Below, piece by piece: positions 10,038-20,024 of a DNA stretch of 64,000 nucleotides. The stretch spans positions 2,604,001-2,668,000 of the forward strand of contig NZ_AP028070.1 of assembly GCF_030297175.1 (NCBI RefSeq), given 5' to 3'. How positions within the stretch are numbered: position 1 is the stretch's first letter; each line of letters opens with the position of its first letter. Below the pieces are notes generated by a model. The model had not been told where the DNA came from. It saw only the letters and a list, made by a program, of their open reading frames with translations, and did no database searches. A program made the translations under genes and the position numbers. The DNA comes from Marinobacter sp. LA51. Its GTDB lineage: Bacteria > Pseudomonadota > Gammaproteobacteria > Pseudomonadales > Oleiphilaceae.

Positions 10038-11399
10038 TTATCGAGTACCCGCCCGGCGAAGTGCCGCCGGCGTGTAGTCCCGAGACTGGCGATCAGCACC
10101 AAACTCGTAAGGATCTTCTTCCTCGTTGGTCAGGCCCAGCGCCAGGTAGCGACCCGACAGCAGGTCATACAGAACCTCGATGGCGTACCAGGGCACGTCC
10201 TGATCGTAGAACTGCATGGCATGTGCTTCAGCGACGCGCCAAAGCTCGCCACGGCCATCGTAGTGATCGATCACAGAAGCCTGCCAGGAGTCTTCGTCAA
10301 TAAAGAAATCACGCTGTGCGTAGATGTGACGCTCACCATCCTTCAGTGTAGCGCGCACATGCCAGACACGGTGCAACTCGTAACGGGTCAGGTCCTGGTT
10401 AATATGACCAGCCTTGATGATCTCGTCATACTTAAGGCTCGGATCGACCAGCTTGTAGGAGTTGTAGGGAATGTACATCTCCTTCTTGCCAACCAGCTCC
10501 CAGTTGTATCGATCCGGTGCACCGTTGTACATGTCGAAGTTGTCAGAGGTACGCATGCCGTCAGCCGCTGTACCCGGTCCGTCATAGGCCACCTGAGGTG
10601 CGCGACGAACTCGACGCTGACCGGCGTTGTATACCCAAGCACGACGCGGCTCAGCTACCTGGTCGATGGTCTCGTGCACTAGAAGTACGTTACCGGCCAA
10701 ACGAGCTGGTCCTGTAATCGCCTGCTTGAAGTAGAACAGAACGTTGGGATCTTCGCCCGGCTCAAAGTCTTCAAGCGCGGTACGCCAAGTGAACTCATCC
10801 TGGAACTTGACCACTGAGTAGGCGCCACCTTCCGTCGGCGTCACCTGTCCAACGTTACGTGCAACGGAGCCACCCCGGTAACGGGTAATGTGGTTCCAAA
10901 TGGCTTCTAGACCGTTCTGAGGAATCGGGAACGGAGTGGCTTCGGTGTAATTACCGAGACCGTTACCATTCTTGATCAGCTCAACCTTGGTGGCATTCGC
11001 CGTGGTCTGGTCGTTAACCTCTTTCGGGTATGTCGCCGTGCGATGCGTCTCATAGACCGGCATGAAGTAATCGTCATAGCGCTTGATCATGGCGATCTGG
11101 CCAGTCGACAGGTTGTCTGCGTACTGGTCTACGTTGCTCTGATCAATGACAAACTTCGGCTCTTCGCCCTCGAACGGGTCAACGTAGCGACCATCACCTT
11201 TGTAACCTGCCGGCGGCGTGCTCAGCCCACCATCCCAAGCAGGGATGTCGCCGCCGTTGCCTGCTTTCTCTGCGCCAATCGGCGTCAGAGAATTGCCCAG
11301 CTTAGCCGCCTCTTCGGCAGAAACCGCACCATAGGCTTGACCCGCAAACACACTTGCAGCCAATACACCCGTGGCCAGTAGTTTCTTGTTCAGTTTCAT
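10038..11399 (-). CDS. DUF1329 (LolB-like fold) envelope protein
   Basis: Exported protein of 453 residues with a clean signal peptide (about 1-24, ending GQAYGA) and the DUF1329 start pattern (EEAAKLG...LTPIGAEKAGN). DUF1329 proteins are predicted to have a LolA/LolB-like lipid-binding fold and usually occur beside DUF1302 proteins, often with an RND/MMPL-type exporter and a LuxR regulator. Here it is 34 bases downstream of the DUF1302 gene and clearly co-transcribed; no exporter gene is in the window. A role in moving a lipid or other hydrophobic compound across the periplasm is inference. Confidence 0.88.
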   Translation of the reverse strand: MKLNKKLLATGVLAASVFAGQAYGAVSAEEAAKLGNSLTPIGAEKAGNGGDIPAWDGGLSTPPAGYKGDGRYVDPFEGEEPKFVIDQSNVDQYADNLSTGQIAMIKRYDDYFMPVYETHRTATYPKEVNDQTTANATKVELIKNGNGLGNYTEATPFPIPQNGLEAIWNHITRYRGGSVARNVGQVTPTEGGAYSVVKFQDEFTWRTALEDFEPGEDPNVLFYFKQAITGPARLAGNVLLVHETIDQVAEPRRAWVYNAGQRRVRRAPQVAYDGPGTAADGMRTSDNFDMYNGAPDRYNWELVGKKEMYIPYNSYKLVDPSLKYDEIIKAGHINQDLTRYELHRVWHVRATLKDGERHIYAQRDFFIDEDSWQASVIDHYDGRGELWRVAEAHAMQFYDQDVPWYAIEVLYDLLSGRYLALGLTNEEEDPYEFGADRQSRDYTPAALRRAGTR

Positions 11400-11433
11400 T
11401 TAAAGTACCTCGTTAACCGAATTCTTGCCGGTA

Positions 11434-13299
11434 TCAGAATGAGTAGGAAACACTCACTGTTGCGAAATCACGGTCAGTCAGTTCGTTGTACGGCTTGCCG
11501 TCAAAGAAGTTGGTGTAACCGATATTACCGGTAATCTTGTTCTGGTAGACAGCCTCAAGTGAGAGACCTACCGCTTTACTGCCTTCGCTGAACGCACCGC
11601 CTGGTTGCGGGCTATAACCCTCAACATCATGCGACCACGCCAGCTGAGGACGCAAGTTTATGCCTGCGAACACGTTCGGGTAATCCCAAACGAAGCGTGC
11701 ACGGTAACCCCAGGAGAAGTCGGTGGTAAAGCCGTCATTGGTGCAGTAATTGGCGTTGATGTTGAGTGCTGCACCGGTTGAACCAGAACCGTCACAGGCA
11801 CCACCCGGCAAAGTACCAATACCGAAGTTACCGGAGCGTCCGAAACGACCTTCGTCGTTGTCAGGCAGATCGTGGATATAGGTAGCACCGAATTCGGTGA
11901 TCAGGGACAAGCGGCTGGCGCCCATGACCTGATCGAAGAACTTGATCAGGGTAAACTGGGCCTGGGAGACCTTGAACCGATCGTAACCGTCCACCTTCTG
12001 ACCACTCAGGCTAGCTCCGCCATTCTCAGCTTCCCGAGCATCCTGCAGCAGACTGGCGTTGCCGCCGGTTTCCGGATTCTCCAGCTGGAGACCGCCGTAG
12101 ATCAGCTCAAACGCGCTCCACTGGATGGGCATGTTCGGACGGAAGCTATATTCCGCGCCCAACGACCAACCGCCAGGCGTCGTGGTGTTGATGCTGATGC
12201 CGTACAGATCAATATTCTCGGGATACTCGATGAAGTATGACGGGAAGCTAACACCATTGTCTGGGTCATTAACCTGACCACTAACGTACGGCAGACGACT
12301 GTTGTACTTGATGTAGTAGAAGCCAAGCTCTGAATCGTTCAGTGCTGGAACGTACCAGCGCATGGCAACACCAAACTGATCCTTGGAATCGGCTTCTTCA
12401 TCACCGAGTCGCGGAGCAACCAGGCCTTGAGCCAATGCCTGCGAATCGGACAACTGACCCGCCAGTAGTACGGGGCCACAGCCATCGGCGGCAAAATCGT
12501 TTGTCGAGAAGAAGGTACCGCAATCGTCTGGCTTGACCGGCTCCCAATCCGCCTGGACGAATGTCTCCAAGGTGATATTTTCGGTCACACCGGCGGAGGC
12601 GTAGAACATTTCCACCGGCAGCAGAGCGTCTTTCAATTCGGCGCCCGGCGCACGGAACGCGGGCACGTCAACAGGGTTGATGACGTTGATACCGCCCTGA
12701 ATAAAGGTGCTTTCACCCCAGCTCAGAACCTGACGACCATAACGCAGACTTACCGGCGTATTGCCGAAGTACCAATCAGAGAACACGTAGGCATCCAGGA
12801 GCTCTCCGCCGGAGGCGTTATCCTTGGCTTTATCGTTCAGCTCACGACGCTGACCAACCGGGTCAACCGCACGCTGTTCGTCTTTGAGCTCAAAGTCATA
12901 GTAGTAGCGACCACGAACCAGGGCACCGACGCGAGTCAGCGTATCGCTGTCGACGTCGTAGTTCAGGAACAGCTCACTGTTACCCTTAACAACCTTGGAG
13001 TAAGTGTCGCCTTTCTCGAAATTCAGGTTGCCGTCATCAAAGTTGTTTGATGACGAGCCTGTATTGGCCAAAGGTTGACCTGGCGCATACTCGGGACCCA
13101 GGTTACCAGGCGCGATCAGACGCTTGTCCTGGTCGGCCAACCGCCAACCGACACCCGCGGAAAGCGTGGTGTTAATCTGGGCTTCGACATCCCCCATATA
13201 GAATGAATAGGCTGCGGCTTGACCGGACACGCCGGCCGCAACTGCTACGGCTAGCGGCAATTTTGTCCAACGCTGCCATTGTTGTGTTTTTCTTGTCAT
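11434..13299 (-). CDS. DUF1302 outer-membrane protein
   Basis: Predicted beta-barrel or porin-like protein of 621 residues. It has a 30-residue signal peptide (positively charged start, hydrophobic core, ending GQAAA), the DUF1302 N-terminal pattern with TLSAGVGWR, then RYGRQVLSWGEST, which is typical of the family. The C-terminus ends VSVSYSF, an outer-membrane signature. The ATG at 13299 is preferred because it begins the signal peptide and has GGAG ten bases upstream; a GTG at 13353 would add 18 polar residues. It is the first gene of a two-gene unit with DUF1329. The substrate is unknown. Confidence 0.87.
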   Translation of the reverse strand: MTRKTQQWQRWTKLPLAVAVAAGVSGQAAAYSFYMGDVEAQINTTLSAGVGWRLADQDKRLIAPGNLGPEYAPGQPLANTGSSSNNFDDGNLNFEKGDTYSKVVKGNSELFLNYDVDSDTLTRVGALVRGRYYYDFELKDEQRAVDPVGQRRELNDKAKDNASGGELLDAYVFSDWYFGNTPVSLRYGRQVLSWGESTFIQGGINVINPVDVPAFRAPGAELKDALLPVEMFYASAGVTENITLETFVQADWEPVKPDDCGTFFSTNDFAADGCGPVLLAGQLSDSQALAQGLVAPRLGDEEADSKDQFGVAMRWYVPALNDSELGFYYIKYNSRLPYVSGQVNDPDNGVSFPSYFIEYPENIDLYGISINTTTPGGWSLGAEYSFRPNMPIQWSAFELIYGGLQLENPETGGNASLLQDAREAENGGASLSGQKVDGYDRFKVSQAQFTLIKFFDQVMGASRLSLITEFGATYIHDLPDNDEGRFGRSGNFGIGTLPGGACDGSGSTGAALNINANYCTNDGFTTDFSWGYRARFVWDYPNVFAGINLRPQLAWSHDVEGYSPQPGGAFSEGSKAVGLSLEAVYQNKITGNIGYTNFFDGKPYNELTDRDFATVSVSYSF

Positions 13300-13589
13300 T
13301 GGAAGGCTACTCCATTGTTGTTCTGAGTCGCTGCTCTGATTATTGGTATTCACGATGTATAGGAGGCTTCATGCACAGTGCTCGTGATGTTGGCACTATA
13401 GCTAACGCTGTCGAGCGCTTTGATCAGTCAAAAGTATGATTTTGCCTTCATACCCCATTTACCAGCGGGTTTACTCGCACCGCTTCACTATAGACAACAA
13501 ATCTGGATGCAACCACTTTGGTTTGACGGGGTTTTCTTGGGCGAACAGGAGGGAGATTCGGGCCCATCCCTGGGCCCTTTTGCAGGAGC
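13300..13589. other. Intergenic region between thiolase and DUF1302 genes
   Basis: This stretch has no supported gene. It must contain the promoter of the DUF1302 gene (reading leftwards): two TATAGT hexamers are visible on the minus strand, but neither has a properly spaced -35 box. A strong hairpin (GGGCCCA/TGGGCCC, 13560-13577) follows the thiolase stop. Its T-run is on the plus side, so as a minus-strand terminator it is imperfect. Confidence 0.5.
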
Positions 13590-14774
13590 TTACAGCAATT
13601 CAATAGCCATGGCCGTGGCCTCACCACCGCCGATGCAAAGAGCCGCAATGCCCTTCTTCTTGCCATAACGCTGCAGCGCGTACATCAGGGTAACGAGCAG
13701 ACGGGAGCCCGTAGAGCCAACCGGGTGCCCCTGGGCACAGGCACCACCATGAACATTCACCTTTTCCGGATCGAGCCCCAGCTCGCGGATAGGCATCATG
13801 GCCACCATGGCAAAGGCCTCGTTGATTTCAAACAGGTCGACCTCTTCTTTACTCCAGCCAGTTTTACCGAGCAGAGTCTCGATGGCACCAACCGGTGCAC
13901 AGGTGAATTCTGCAGGATGCTGAGACTGGGTGCTGTGACCCACAATTCTTGCCAGCGGCTTCAAGCCACGCTTTTCCGCTTCTGATTCCCGCATCAGCAC
14001 CAGGGCCGAAGCGCCGTCGGAGATAGACGATGCGTTCGCAGCAGTCACGGTACCGTCTTTGCTGAACGCCGGACGCAGGCTTGGGATCTTTTCGATGTTG
14101 GCGTTGAACGGCTGCTCATCGTCTTCAACAACGGTGTCGCCCTTACGGGATTTGACCGTCACGGGAACGATTTCACCCTTTAACAGCCCTTCGGTGATCG
14201 CACGCTGGGCTCGCCTGAGCGAGTTGATGGCATAGTCATCCATCTCCTCACGGGTGTATCCCTTCTTGTCTGCCATTTCCTGGGCGAAAGCCCCCATCAG
14301 GCGACCCGTTTCCGCATCTTCCAGGCCGTCGAGGAACATGTGATCCTGCGCTGTGTCGCCAGGTCCCATGCGATAGCCTTTCCGCGCGGTGGGCAGAATG
14401 TAGGGCGCGTTGGACATGCTTTCCATGCCACCGGCGACCATGATGTCGTTGCTACCCGCCTTGATCAGGTCATGGGCAAACATCGCCGCTTTCATACCGG
14501 AACCGCAAAGCTTGTTGATGGTGGTGGCACCGGTGTTGTCTGGCAGACCAGCCTTGCGCATGGCCTGGCGAGCCGGACCTTGCTTAAGTCCGGCGGGCAG
14601 CACATTGCCCATGATCACTTCCTGGACATCAGCCGGCTGCAAACCAGCGCGTTTTACCGCCTCGGCAATGGTGAGAGCGCCAAGGTCAGGCGCGCTAACA
14701 GCCGACAGGCTGCCCTGAAAACCACCCATTGGGGTACGAACCCCACTGACAATTACTACGTTATCGTTGCTCAT
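13590..14774 (-). CDS. Acetyl-CoA C-acetyltransferase (thiolase)
   Basis: Thiolase of 394 residues, the standard size. The nucleophile Cys90 sits in NKLCGSGMKA, the NEAFA motif is near residue 319, the His-containing motif GGACAQGHPVGSTGSR is near 346-361, and the second active-site Cys is in CIGGGEA near 382. It either condenses two acetyl-CoA or cleaves acetoacetyl-CoA; substrate chain length cannot be fixed from sequence. It stands alone on the minus strand, so it may serve fatty-acid oxidation or polyhydroxyalkanoate supply. Confidence 0.92.
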   Translation of the reverse strand: MSNDNVVIVSGVRTPMGGFQGSLSAVSAPDLGALTIAEAVKRAGLQPADVQEVIMGNVLPAGLKQGPARQAMRKAGLPDNTGATTINKLCGSGMKAAMFAHDLIKAGSNDIMVAGGMESMSNAPYILPTARKGYRMGPGDTAQDHMFLDGLEDAETGRLMGAFAQEMADKKGYTREEMDDYAINSLRRAQRAITEGLLKGEIVPVTVKSRKGDTVVEDDEQPFNANIEKIPSLRPAFSKDGTVTAANASSISDGASALVLMRESEAEKRGLKPLARIVGHSTQSQHPAEFTCAPVGAIETLLGKTGWSKEEVDLFEINEAFAMVAMMPIRELGLDPEKVNVHGGACAQGHPVGSTGSRLLVTLMYALQRYGKKKGIAALCIGGGEATAMAIELL

Positions 14775-14860
14775 AGATCGATCTCTCTGTGTTATTGATG
14801 GCCAAGCTCTCGCTCTGCCTATCGTTCTGATTCAGTTCTACTGAATTCTTATGGGATTAT

Positions 14861-15994
14861 TTACGGCTTGTGCGGTGCTTCCAGATACTCATGGGACTGC
14901 ATTTCCAGCAGTCGTGATTCGGTTCTTTCAAACTCGAAACTGAGCCGGCCACCTGAATAAAGCTCGGTTATAGGAGCCGCGGCGGACATGATCACCTTCA
15001 CATTACGATCGTAAAACTCGTCCACCATGTTGATGAACCGACGGGCCTGGTCATCATTCTCGCGCCCCAGCACAGGGACATTACTGATAATGATCGCGTG
15101 AAACTGCCGAGCCAACTCTATGTAGTCGTTCTGGCTACGGGGGCCGTCACACACATCCACGAAATCAAACCAGACCACGTCATCAGCATGAGCCTGGGCC
15201 GGAATCTTCCGACCATTTATCTCCATGGTCTTGCTGTGCTTGCCGGCCTCCACCGCCAGGGCATCGAAACTCGCCCGCAGGCTGACATCGGCGTCGGCAT
15301 CCAGCGGAGAATGAAACAGCTCCGCCTGTTCCAGAGTCCTGAGGCGGTAATCGATACCACCATCAACATTCACAACCTGAGTATGCTTTTTCACCAGGGC
15401 GATCGCAGGCAGGAAACGCGCCCGCTGCAGGCCGTCCTTATACAGTCCATCCGGAACAATGTTGGAGGTGCACACCAGAGTCACGCCACGGCTAAACAGA
15501 CCGTCCATCAGGGTGGCGAGGATCATGGCGTCACCAATGTCGGAAACAAAAAACTCGTCAAAACAGATCACACGGGCTTCGTCAGCGAACTTCTTGGACA
15601 CCAACTCCAGTGGGTTTTTCTCGCCCTTGAGAGACTTCAGCTCGGTATGAACCCGCTGCATGAAACGGTGAAAATGAACCCGCATCTTGCGATCAAAAGG
15701 CAGGGATTCGTAGAAGGTATCCATCAGGTAAGTCTTACCGCGACCAACGCCGCCCCAGAAATACAGCCCGGTAACCGGATCTTCCTTGCCCTTCTTCAGT
15801 TTTCGGCGCAGCTTGGTCATCGCCTTATTGCGATCACTTTCCGCATCGACCAGTTTGTCGTACAGTGACTGCAGACGGCTGACAGCATCTTCCTGAGCAG
15901 CGTCCTTCTGAAAATCCGCGCGTTCGAGATCCTTCTGGTAACGTTCCCAAGGGGTCAAGTTCACACTGGTATCGGAGGACTTGGAGTCTGTCAT
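14861..15994 (-). CDS. zapE: Cell division protein ZapE (AFG1-like ATPase)
   Basis: AFG1-family P-loop ATPase of 377 residues (E. coli ZapE has about 375). Walker A is GGVGRGKT (81-88), Walker B is VICFDEF (about 143-149), and TSNI acts as sensor 1. ZapE interacts with FtsZ and affects Z-ring stability under stress. The ATG at 15994 matches the family start (MTDSK...LTPWERYQ); an upstream ATG would add 40 residues unlike the family. It is divergent from zapG, 195 bases apart, as in related genomes where the two genes are neighbours. Confidence 0.92.
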   Translation of the reverse strand: MTDSKSSDTSVNLTPWERYQKDLERADFQKDAAQEDAVSRLQSLYDKLVDAESDRNKAMTKLRRKLKKGKEDPVTGLYFWGGVGRGKTYLMDTFYESLPFDRKMRVHFHRFMQRVHTELKSLKGEKNPLELVSKKFADEARVICFDEFFVSDIGDAMILATLMDGLFSRGVTLVCTSNIVPDGLYKDGLQRARFLPAIALVKKHTQVVNVDGGIDYRLRTLEQAELFHSPLDADADVSLRASFDALAVEAGKHSKTMEINGRKIPAQAHADDVVWFDFVDVCDGPRSQNDYIELARQFHAIIISNVPVLGRENDDQARRFINMVDEFYDRNVKVIMSAAAPITELYSGGRLSFEFERTESRLLEMQSHEYLEAPHKP

Positions 15995-16189
15995 TAAGCT
16001 GTTCCCGGAGATCTGTCGTGAAATTTGGGGCGGCGTATTGTCGCGCATTTCGTCATTATTCGCCACGTTGGACGCTTGCATAGCAATACGACGATTGGCG
16101 CAGGATAGAATCATGGGCTGAGCACGCGTCGAGCGTTATACTCGACTATCGTGCGAGGCTAATTTCCAGGTAAAAGGACGACACAGCAT

Positions 16190-16621
16190 ATGACAAACCT
16201 GATTCTGGCAGCGATTGCCGCATTGATTGTTGGCATCGTCATCGGGGTAGTTGTTGGCCGCTCCGGGCAGGGAACCACGCTGCGACAGCGTCGGGCAGAA
16301 CAACAAATTGAAGAGCTGAGAAGCGAATATACGCGCTATCAGGCTCAGGTGAATGAGCACTTCATGGAGTCCTCCCACCTTTTGCGCCGATTTAACGACG
16401 CCTATCGCGACGTGAACCAACACATGGCGCGCGGAGCCAACCGGCTGTGCAACGATGAAGAGTGGATGGAGGAGCTGGCGCAGGAAACCTCGCGGAAGCG
16501 ATTGGAAGAAGTCAGCGACGACGGCGTCGAGCCGCCGCGGGACTATGCCCCCAAGACCGACCCTGATGCTTCGGGAACGCTGGCAGAAGGTTTCGGCCTC
16601 CCCAAGAAAGAGAAGGCCTGA
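16190..16621 (+). CDS. zapG: Z-ring associated protein ZapG (YhcB, DUF1043)
   Basis: Inner-membrane protein of 143 residues. One N-terminal transmembrane helix (about residues 4-23) is followed by a coiled-coil region of about 65 residues containing the family motif EHFMESSHLLRRFNDAYRDV, then a charged, disordered tail. YhcB/ZapG links cell division and envelope synthesis in E. coli. It is divergent from zapE and converges with the Nif3-like gene (four bases between the stops). Confidence 0.9.
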   Translation: MTNLILAAIAALIVGIVIGVVVGRSGQGTTLRQRRAEQQIEELRSEYTRYQAQVNEHFMESSHLLRRFNDAYRDVNQHMARGANRLCNDEEWMEELAQETSRKRLEEVSDDGVEPPRDYAPKTDPDASGTLAEGFGLPKKEKA

Positions 16622-16625
16622 GCGA

Positions 16626-17369
16626 TTACACCGGGTTGTCGCAGTCGATAAATCGATGCGTCAGCCCGAATTCCTTTGCCAGCGCCTCGCCCAACGCCCG
16701 CACGCCATATCGCTCCGTAGCGTGATGGCCCGCAGCATAATAGTAAATGCCACATTCACGCGCCGTGTGAGTTGTCGGCTCTGAAATTTCCCCACTGACA
16801 AAAGCATCCAGACCGGCATCCAGTGCGGTGCCAATAAAACCCTGTGCAGCGCCAGTACACCAACCTACCCGGCTGATTTGGGGCTTGCCTTCTCCAACCA
16901 GAAGCGGCTCCCGGTGAAGGTGCTCAGCAATATGGCGACCAAACTGCTCCGGCGTCATAGGCTCGGAAAGCTCACCTTCCCATACCAAACCACCGAGCGG
17001 CTTGGGATTCTCGATACCCAGAACATTCGCTAGCTGCCGATTGTTGCCATACTCGGGGTGATCATCCAGGGGCAGGTGATACGCAGCCAGATTGATGTCC
17101 TTTTGAAGCAAGGTTTTCAGCCGCTCGCGCTTCATGCCGCGAATGCGCTGGTCTTCCCCTTTCCAGAAATAGCCGTGGTGCACCAGGATCATGTCGGCAT
17201 CTGCTTCGATAGCTGCATCAATCAGCGCTTGCGAAGCGGTAACGCCGGTAACTAGGGTGAGAACTTCTTCCTTACCTTCAACCTGCAGACCGTTCGGACA
17301 ATAGTCCTGAAAGTTCTCTGGCTGGAGCCATTCGGCGATTTTTTGAACGATAGCATTGCGACTGGCCAT
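16626..17369 (-). CDS. Nif3-like dinuclear metal-centre protein
   Basis: Protein of 247 residues of the NIF3/DUF34 family, which forms hexameric toroids with a dinuclear metal site. Metal-binding motifs are LVHHGYFW and AAGHHATERYG. Proposed roles (GTP cyclohydrolase I-like, metal chaperone) are not settled. The ATG at 17369 has GGAGAG five bases upstream and is preferred over a start at 17387. It lies downstream of hisC, with a structured repeat (17411-17510) between them. Confidence 0.88.
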   Translation of the reverse strand: MASRNAIVQKIAEWLQPENFQDYCPNGLQVEGKEEVLTLVTGVTASQALIDAAIEADADMILVHHGYFWKGEDQRIRGMKRERLKTLLQKDINLAAYHLPLDDHPEYGNNRQLANVLGIENPKPLGGLVWEGELSEPMTPEQFGRHIAEHLHREPLLVGEGKPQISRVGWCTGAAQGFIGTALDAGLDAFVSGEISEPTTHTARECGIYYYAAGHHATERYGVRALGEALAKEFGLTHRFIDCDNPV

Positions 17370-17410
17370 GAAACTCTCCAAGTGCAATTTCTGGCTTGTG
17401 AGTGGTCGGC

Positions 17411-17510
17411 AGGCAGGGAGGACGTTCCGGGAACCGCTACGAGCACATCCATGTGCGCTTGACTCCGGCCATCCATGGCCTCCGACATTCCCGGAACGTC
17501 CTCCCCACCT
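17411..17510 (-). repeat. Structured repeat, copy A (nested palindromes with long inverted arms)
   Basis: Outer arms 17411-17433 and 17488-17510 are inverted repeats matching at 21 of 23 positions (AGGCAGGGAGGACGTTCCGG pairs with its complement). Between them are two small perfect hairpins: GCACATCCATGTGC (17443-17456) and GGCCATCCATGGCC (17467-17480). On the minus strand the core runs ATGGATGGC, GGAGTCAAGCG, ATGGATGTGCT and AGCGG, which matches copy B at 20049-20094. It starts 21 bases after the hisC stop. Confidence 0.8.
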
Positions 17511-17531
17511 ACCTTCTCCGATCTTTCCAGT

Positions 17532-18584
17532 TTACAGCGACTTAAGGCCTTTGATCAGAGCATCATTCTGCTCCGGAGTACCAATGGTAATCCGGAGGAA
17601 TTGCTCAATCCGCGGCTTGTTGAAGTGACGAACGATGATGCCCTGCTCTCTCAGATCCTGCGCCAGAGATTCGCCGGACTTCGTCTTGTGGCGAGCCAGC
17701 ACGAAGTTGGCCTTGGACGGCAGCACTTCAAAATCGAGCGCTTCAAGCGATTCCGTTAAACGCTCACGCTCGCTGATGACGCCAGCGCAGCATTTCTGGA
17801 ACCAGGCCTCGTCTTCATAGGCCGCTTGGGCACCAGCTTGAGCGAGTCGATCTAGCGGATAGCTATTAAAGCTGTTCTTGACCCGATTCAGTGCCTCGAT
17901 CAAATCCGGATGCCCCACCGCAAAGCCAACGCGCAGCCCCGCCAAGGAACGGGCTTTGGAAAGGGTTTGGCAGACCAACAGGTTCGGATAATCATTCACC
18001 AGGGCAATGGCGCTCTCGCCACCGAAGTCGATGTAAGCCTCGTCCACGACAACGACCCGATCAGGATTGGCCTGCAGAATTTCTTCTACGTGCTTTAAAC
18101 CGAGATACCGGCCTGTGGGCGCATTGGGGTTCGGGAAAATTACCCCGCCGTTGGCCTGTTTGTAGTCTTCGGGATTGATCTCGAAGCTGTCAGTCAACGG
18201 GACTTTAACGCCCTCGATGTTATACAGACCACAGTACACCGGGTAGAAGCTGTAGGTGATATCCGGAAACAGAATCGGCTCGCCGTGCTGAAACAGGCCA
18301 TAGAAGATATGCGCCAGGACTTCGTCAGACCCATTACCGAGGAAGACCTGCTCAGGCTTCAGGGAGTGATAGTTGGCAATGGTCTGGCGCAGACTTTCGC
18401 CTTCCGGGTCCGGGTACAGGCGAAGGTTGTCATTCAGCTCGGCCTTGATTGCTTCAACGACCTTAGGTGACGGACCAAAAGGGTTTTCATTGGTATTTAG
18501 TTTGACCAAGTTGGCCATTTTCGGCTGCTCGCCTGGCACATACGGGACCAGGTCATTAACCAGCGGGCTCCAGAACTTACTCAT
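17532..18584 (-). CDS. hisC: Histidinol-phosphate aminotransferase
   Basis: PLP-dependent fold-type I aminotransferase of 350 residues that converts imidazole acetol-phosphate to histidinol-phosphate. TNENPFGPS near residue 31, the DEAYIDF motif near 181 and the Schiff-base Lys210 in [12 protein letters not shown] identify HisC. It lies 60 bases downstream of hisD and is presumably co-transcribed. In the Pseudomonas-type arrangement hisG-hisD-hisC occur in this order downstream of murA, as here. Confidence 0.95.
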   Translation of the reverse strand: MSKFWSPLVNDLVPYVPGEQPKMANLVKLNTNENPFGPSPKVVEAIKAELNDNLRLYPDPEGESLRQTIANYHSLKPEQVFLGNGSDEVLAHIFYGLFQHGEPILFPDITYSFYPVYCGLYNIEGVKVPLTDSFEINPEDYKQANGGVIFPNPNAPTGRYLGLKHVEEILQANPDRVVVVDEAYIDFGGESAIALVNDYPNLLVCQTLSKARSLAGLRVGFAVGHPDLIEALNRVKNSFNSYPLDRLAQAGAQAAYEDEAWFQKCCAGVISERERLTESLEALDFEVLPSKANFVLARHKTKSGESLAQDLREQGIIVRHFNKPRIEQFLRITIGTPEQNDALIKGLKSL

Positions 18585-18644
18585 ACTGAGATGAACTCCG
18601 TGCTGTCGCTGCGCAGGAGGGCCCTGCGCGCGAACATAGATGTG

Positions 18645-19952
18645 TCAGTCTTCCTTGATGCGATACTCGGCGGAACGGGCGTGAGCTGTCAGACCCTCAC
18701 CGCGCGCCAGCACTGAGGCCACCCGCCCCATGCGATCCGCTCCAGAGGCACTGAAACCAATGAGGGAGGAACGCTTCTGGAAATCGTAGACACCCAGAGG
18801 TGACGAGAACCGGGCAGTCCCGCTGGTGGGCAGCACGTGGTTCGGACCCGCACAGTAGTCGCCAAGCGCTTCGGCGGTGTAACGCCCCATAAAGATAGCA
18901 CCAGCATGACGAATCTCTTCGCACAACGCCTCAGGGTCTTCCACTGACAACTCCAGATGCTCCGGAGCAATTCGATTGGAAACTTCTGCCGCCTGACTGA
19001 GGTCGACCACCTGAATCATTGCCGCCCGAGTACCCATAGACGCCTCGATGATCTCGGCGCGCTCCATGGTAGGCAGCAACTTTTTGATACTGGCTTCCAC
19101 CGCATCCAAAAACTTCGCGTCCGGACTGATCAGAATCGACTGCGCCTGCTCATCGTGCTCAGCCTGCGAAAACAGATCCATAGCGATCCAGTCAGGATCA
19201 GTCTGCCCATCGCAGATCACCAGAATTTCAGACGGACCGGCGATCATATCGATACCAACCGTGCCGAATACCTCACGCTTGGCAGTAGCCACAAAGATAT
19301 TCCCAGGCCCAACAATCTTATCGACAGACGGCACCGTTTCCGTGCCATACGCCAGAGCACCAACGGCCTGAGCACCACCAAGGGTAAATACACGGTCCAC
19401 ACCCGCAATCGCCGCGGCCGCCAACACCATGTCGTTAACAACGCCATCGGGAGTCGGCACCACCATAATGACTTCGCCGACGCCGGCCACTTTCGCCGGA
19501 ATGGCGTTCATCAATACGGATGACGGGTAAGCAGCCTTGCCGCCCGGCACGTACAAGCCAGCACGATCCAGCGGTGTGACCTTCTGGCCCAACACCGTGC
19601 CGTCTTCTTCCTCGTACTGCCAGGACTTCTGATTCTGCCGCTCGTGATAAGAACGAACCCGCTGCGCCGCTTGCTCCAGAGCAACTCGCTGCTCTTCAGG
19701 AATTGCCTCGAGCGCCTTCTGCAGCCGGTCCTGACCAATCTCAAGCTCAGCAACAGTGCCGGCCTTCAGGCGATCAAACTTCTCGGTGAACTCGAGCACC
19801 GCAGCGTCACCGCGGGTTTTCACCTGATGCAGGATATGACGTACCGATTCATTCACCTGATGATCAACGCTGTCGTCCCAGGCCAACAGCTTGGCCAGTG
19901 AACTGTCGAAGTCACTTTGGGAGGCATTTAATCGTGTGATGTTAACGGTCAT
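18645..19952 (-). CDS. hisD: Histidinol dehydrogenase
   Basis: Zinc- and NAD-dependent enzyme of 435 residues catalysing the last two oxidations of histidine biosynthesis. Family motifs include [23 protein letters not shown], a GPGNIFVA segment, IDMIAGPSE, the metal/catalytic [11 protein letters not shown], and GPNHVLPT near the C-terminus. The gene lies between hisG and hisC. A 170-base spacer holding a structured repeat separates it from hisG. Confidence 0.96.
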   Translation of the reverse strand: MTVNITRLNASQSDFDSSLAKLLAWDDSVDHQVNESVRHILHQVKTRGDAAVLEFTEKFDRLKAGTVAELEIGQDRLQKALEAIPEEQRVALEQAAQRVRSYHERQNQKSWQYEEEDGTVLGQKVTPLDRAGLYVPGGKAAYPSSVLMNAIPAKVAGVGEVIMVVPTPDGVVNDMVLAAAAIAGVDRVFTLGGAQAVGALAYGTETVPSVDKIVGPGNIFVATAKREVFGTVGIDMIAGPSEILVICDGQTDPDWIAMDLFSQAEHDEQAQSILISPDAKFLDAVEASIKKLLPTMERAEIIEASMGTRAAMIQVVDLSQAAEVSNRIAPEHLELSVEDPEALCEEIRHAGAIFMGRYTAEALGDYCAGPNHVLPTSGTARFSSPLGVYDFQKRSSLIGFSASGADRMGRVASVLARGEGLTAHARSAEYRIKED

Positions 19953-20024
19953 GTATCAAATCCTTCAGGGAGTTAAAGACTTACTCGGACTGACTACCGC
20001 ACAGGGTCAAGGGAAGTGATCGAT

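Noticed and set aside
9863..10102. A small minus-strand frame spanning the DUF1329 terminator
   Set aside because: It crosses a strong terminator and the end of the DUF1329 gene in another frame, with no ribosome-binding site or motif.
13560..13581. GGGCCC hairpin as a terminator for the thiolase
   Set aside because: The stem is strong, but on the thiolase strand no U-run follows it; the T-run is on the opposite side.
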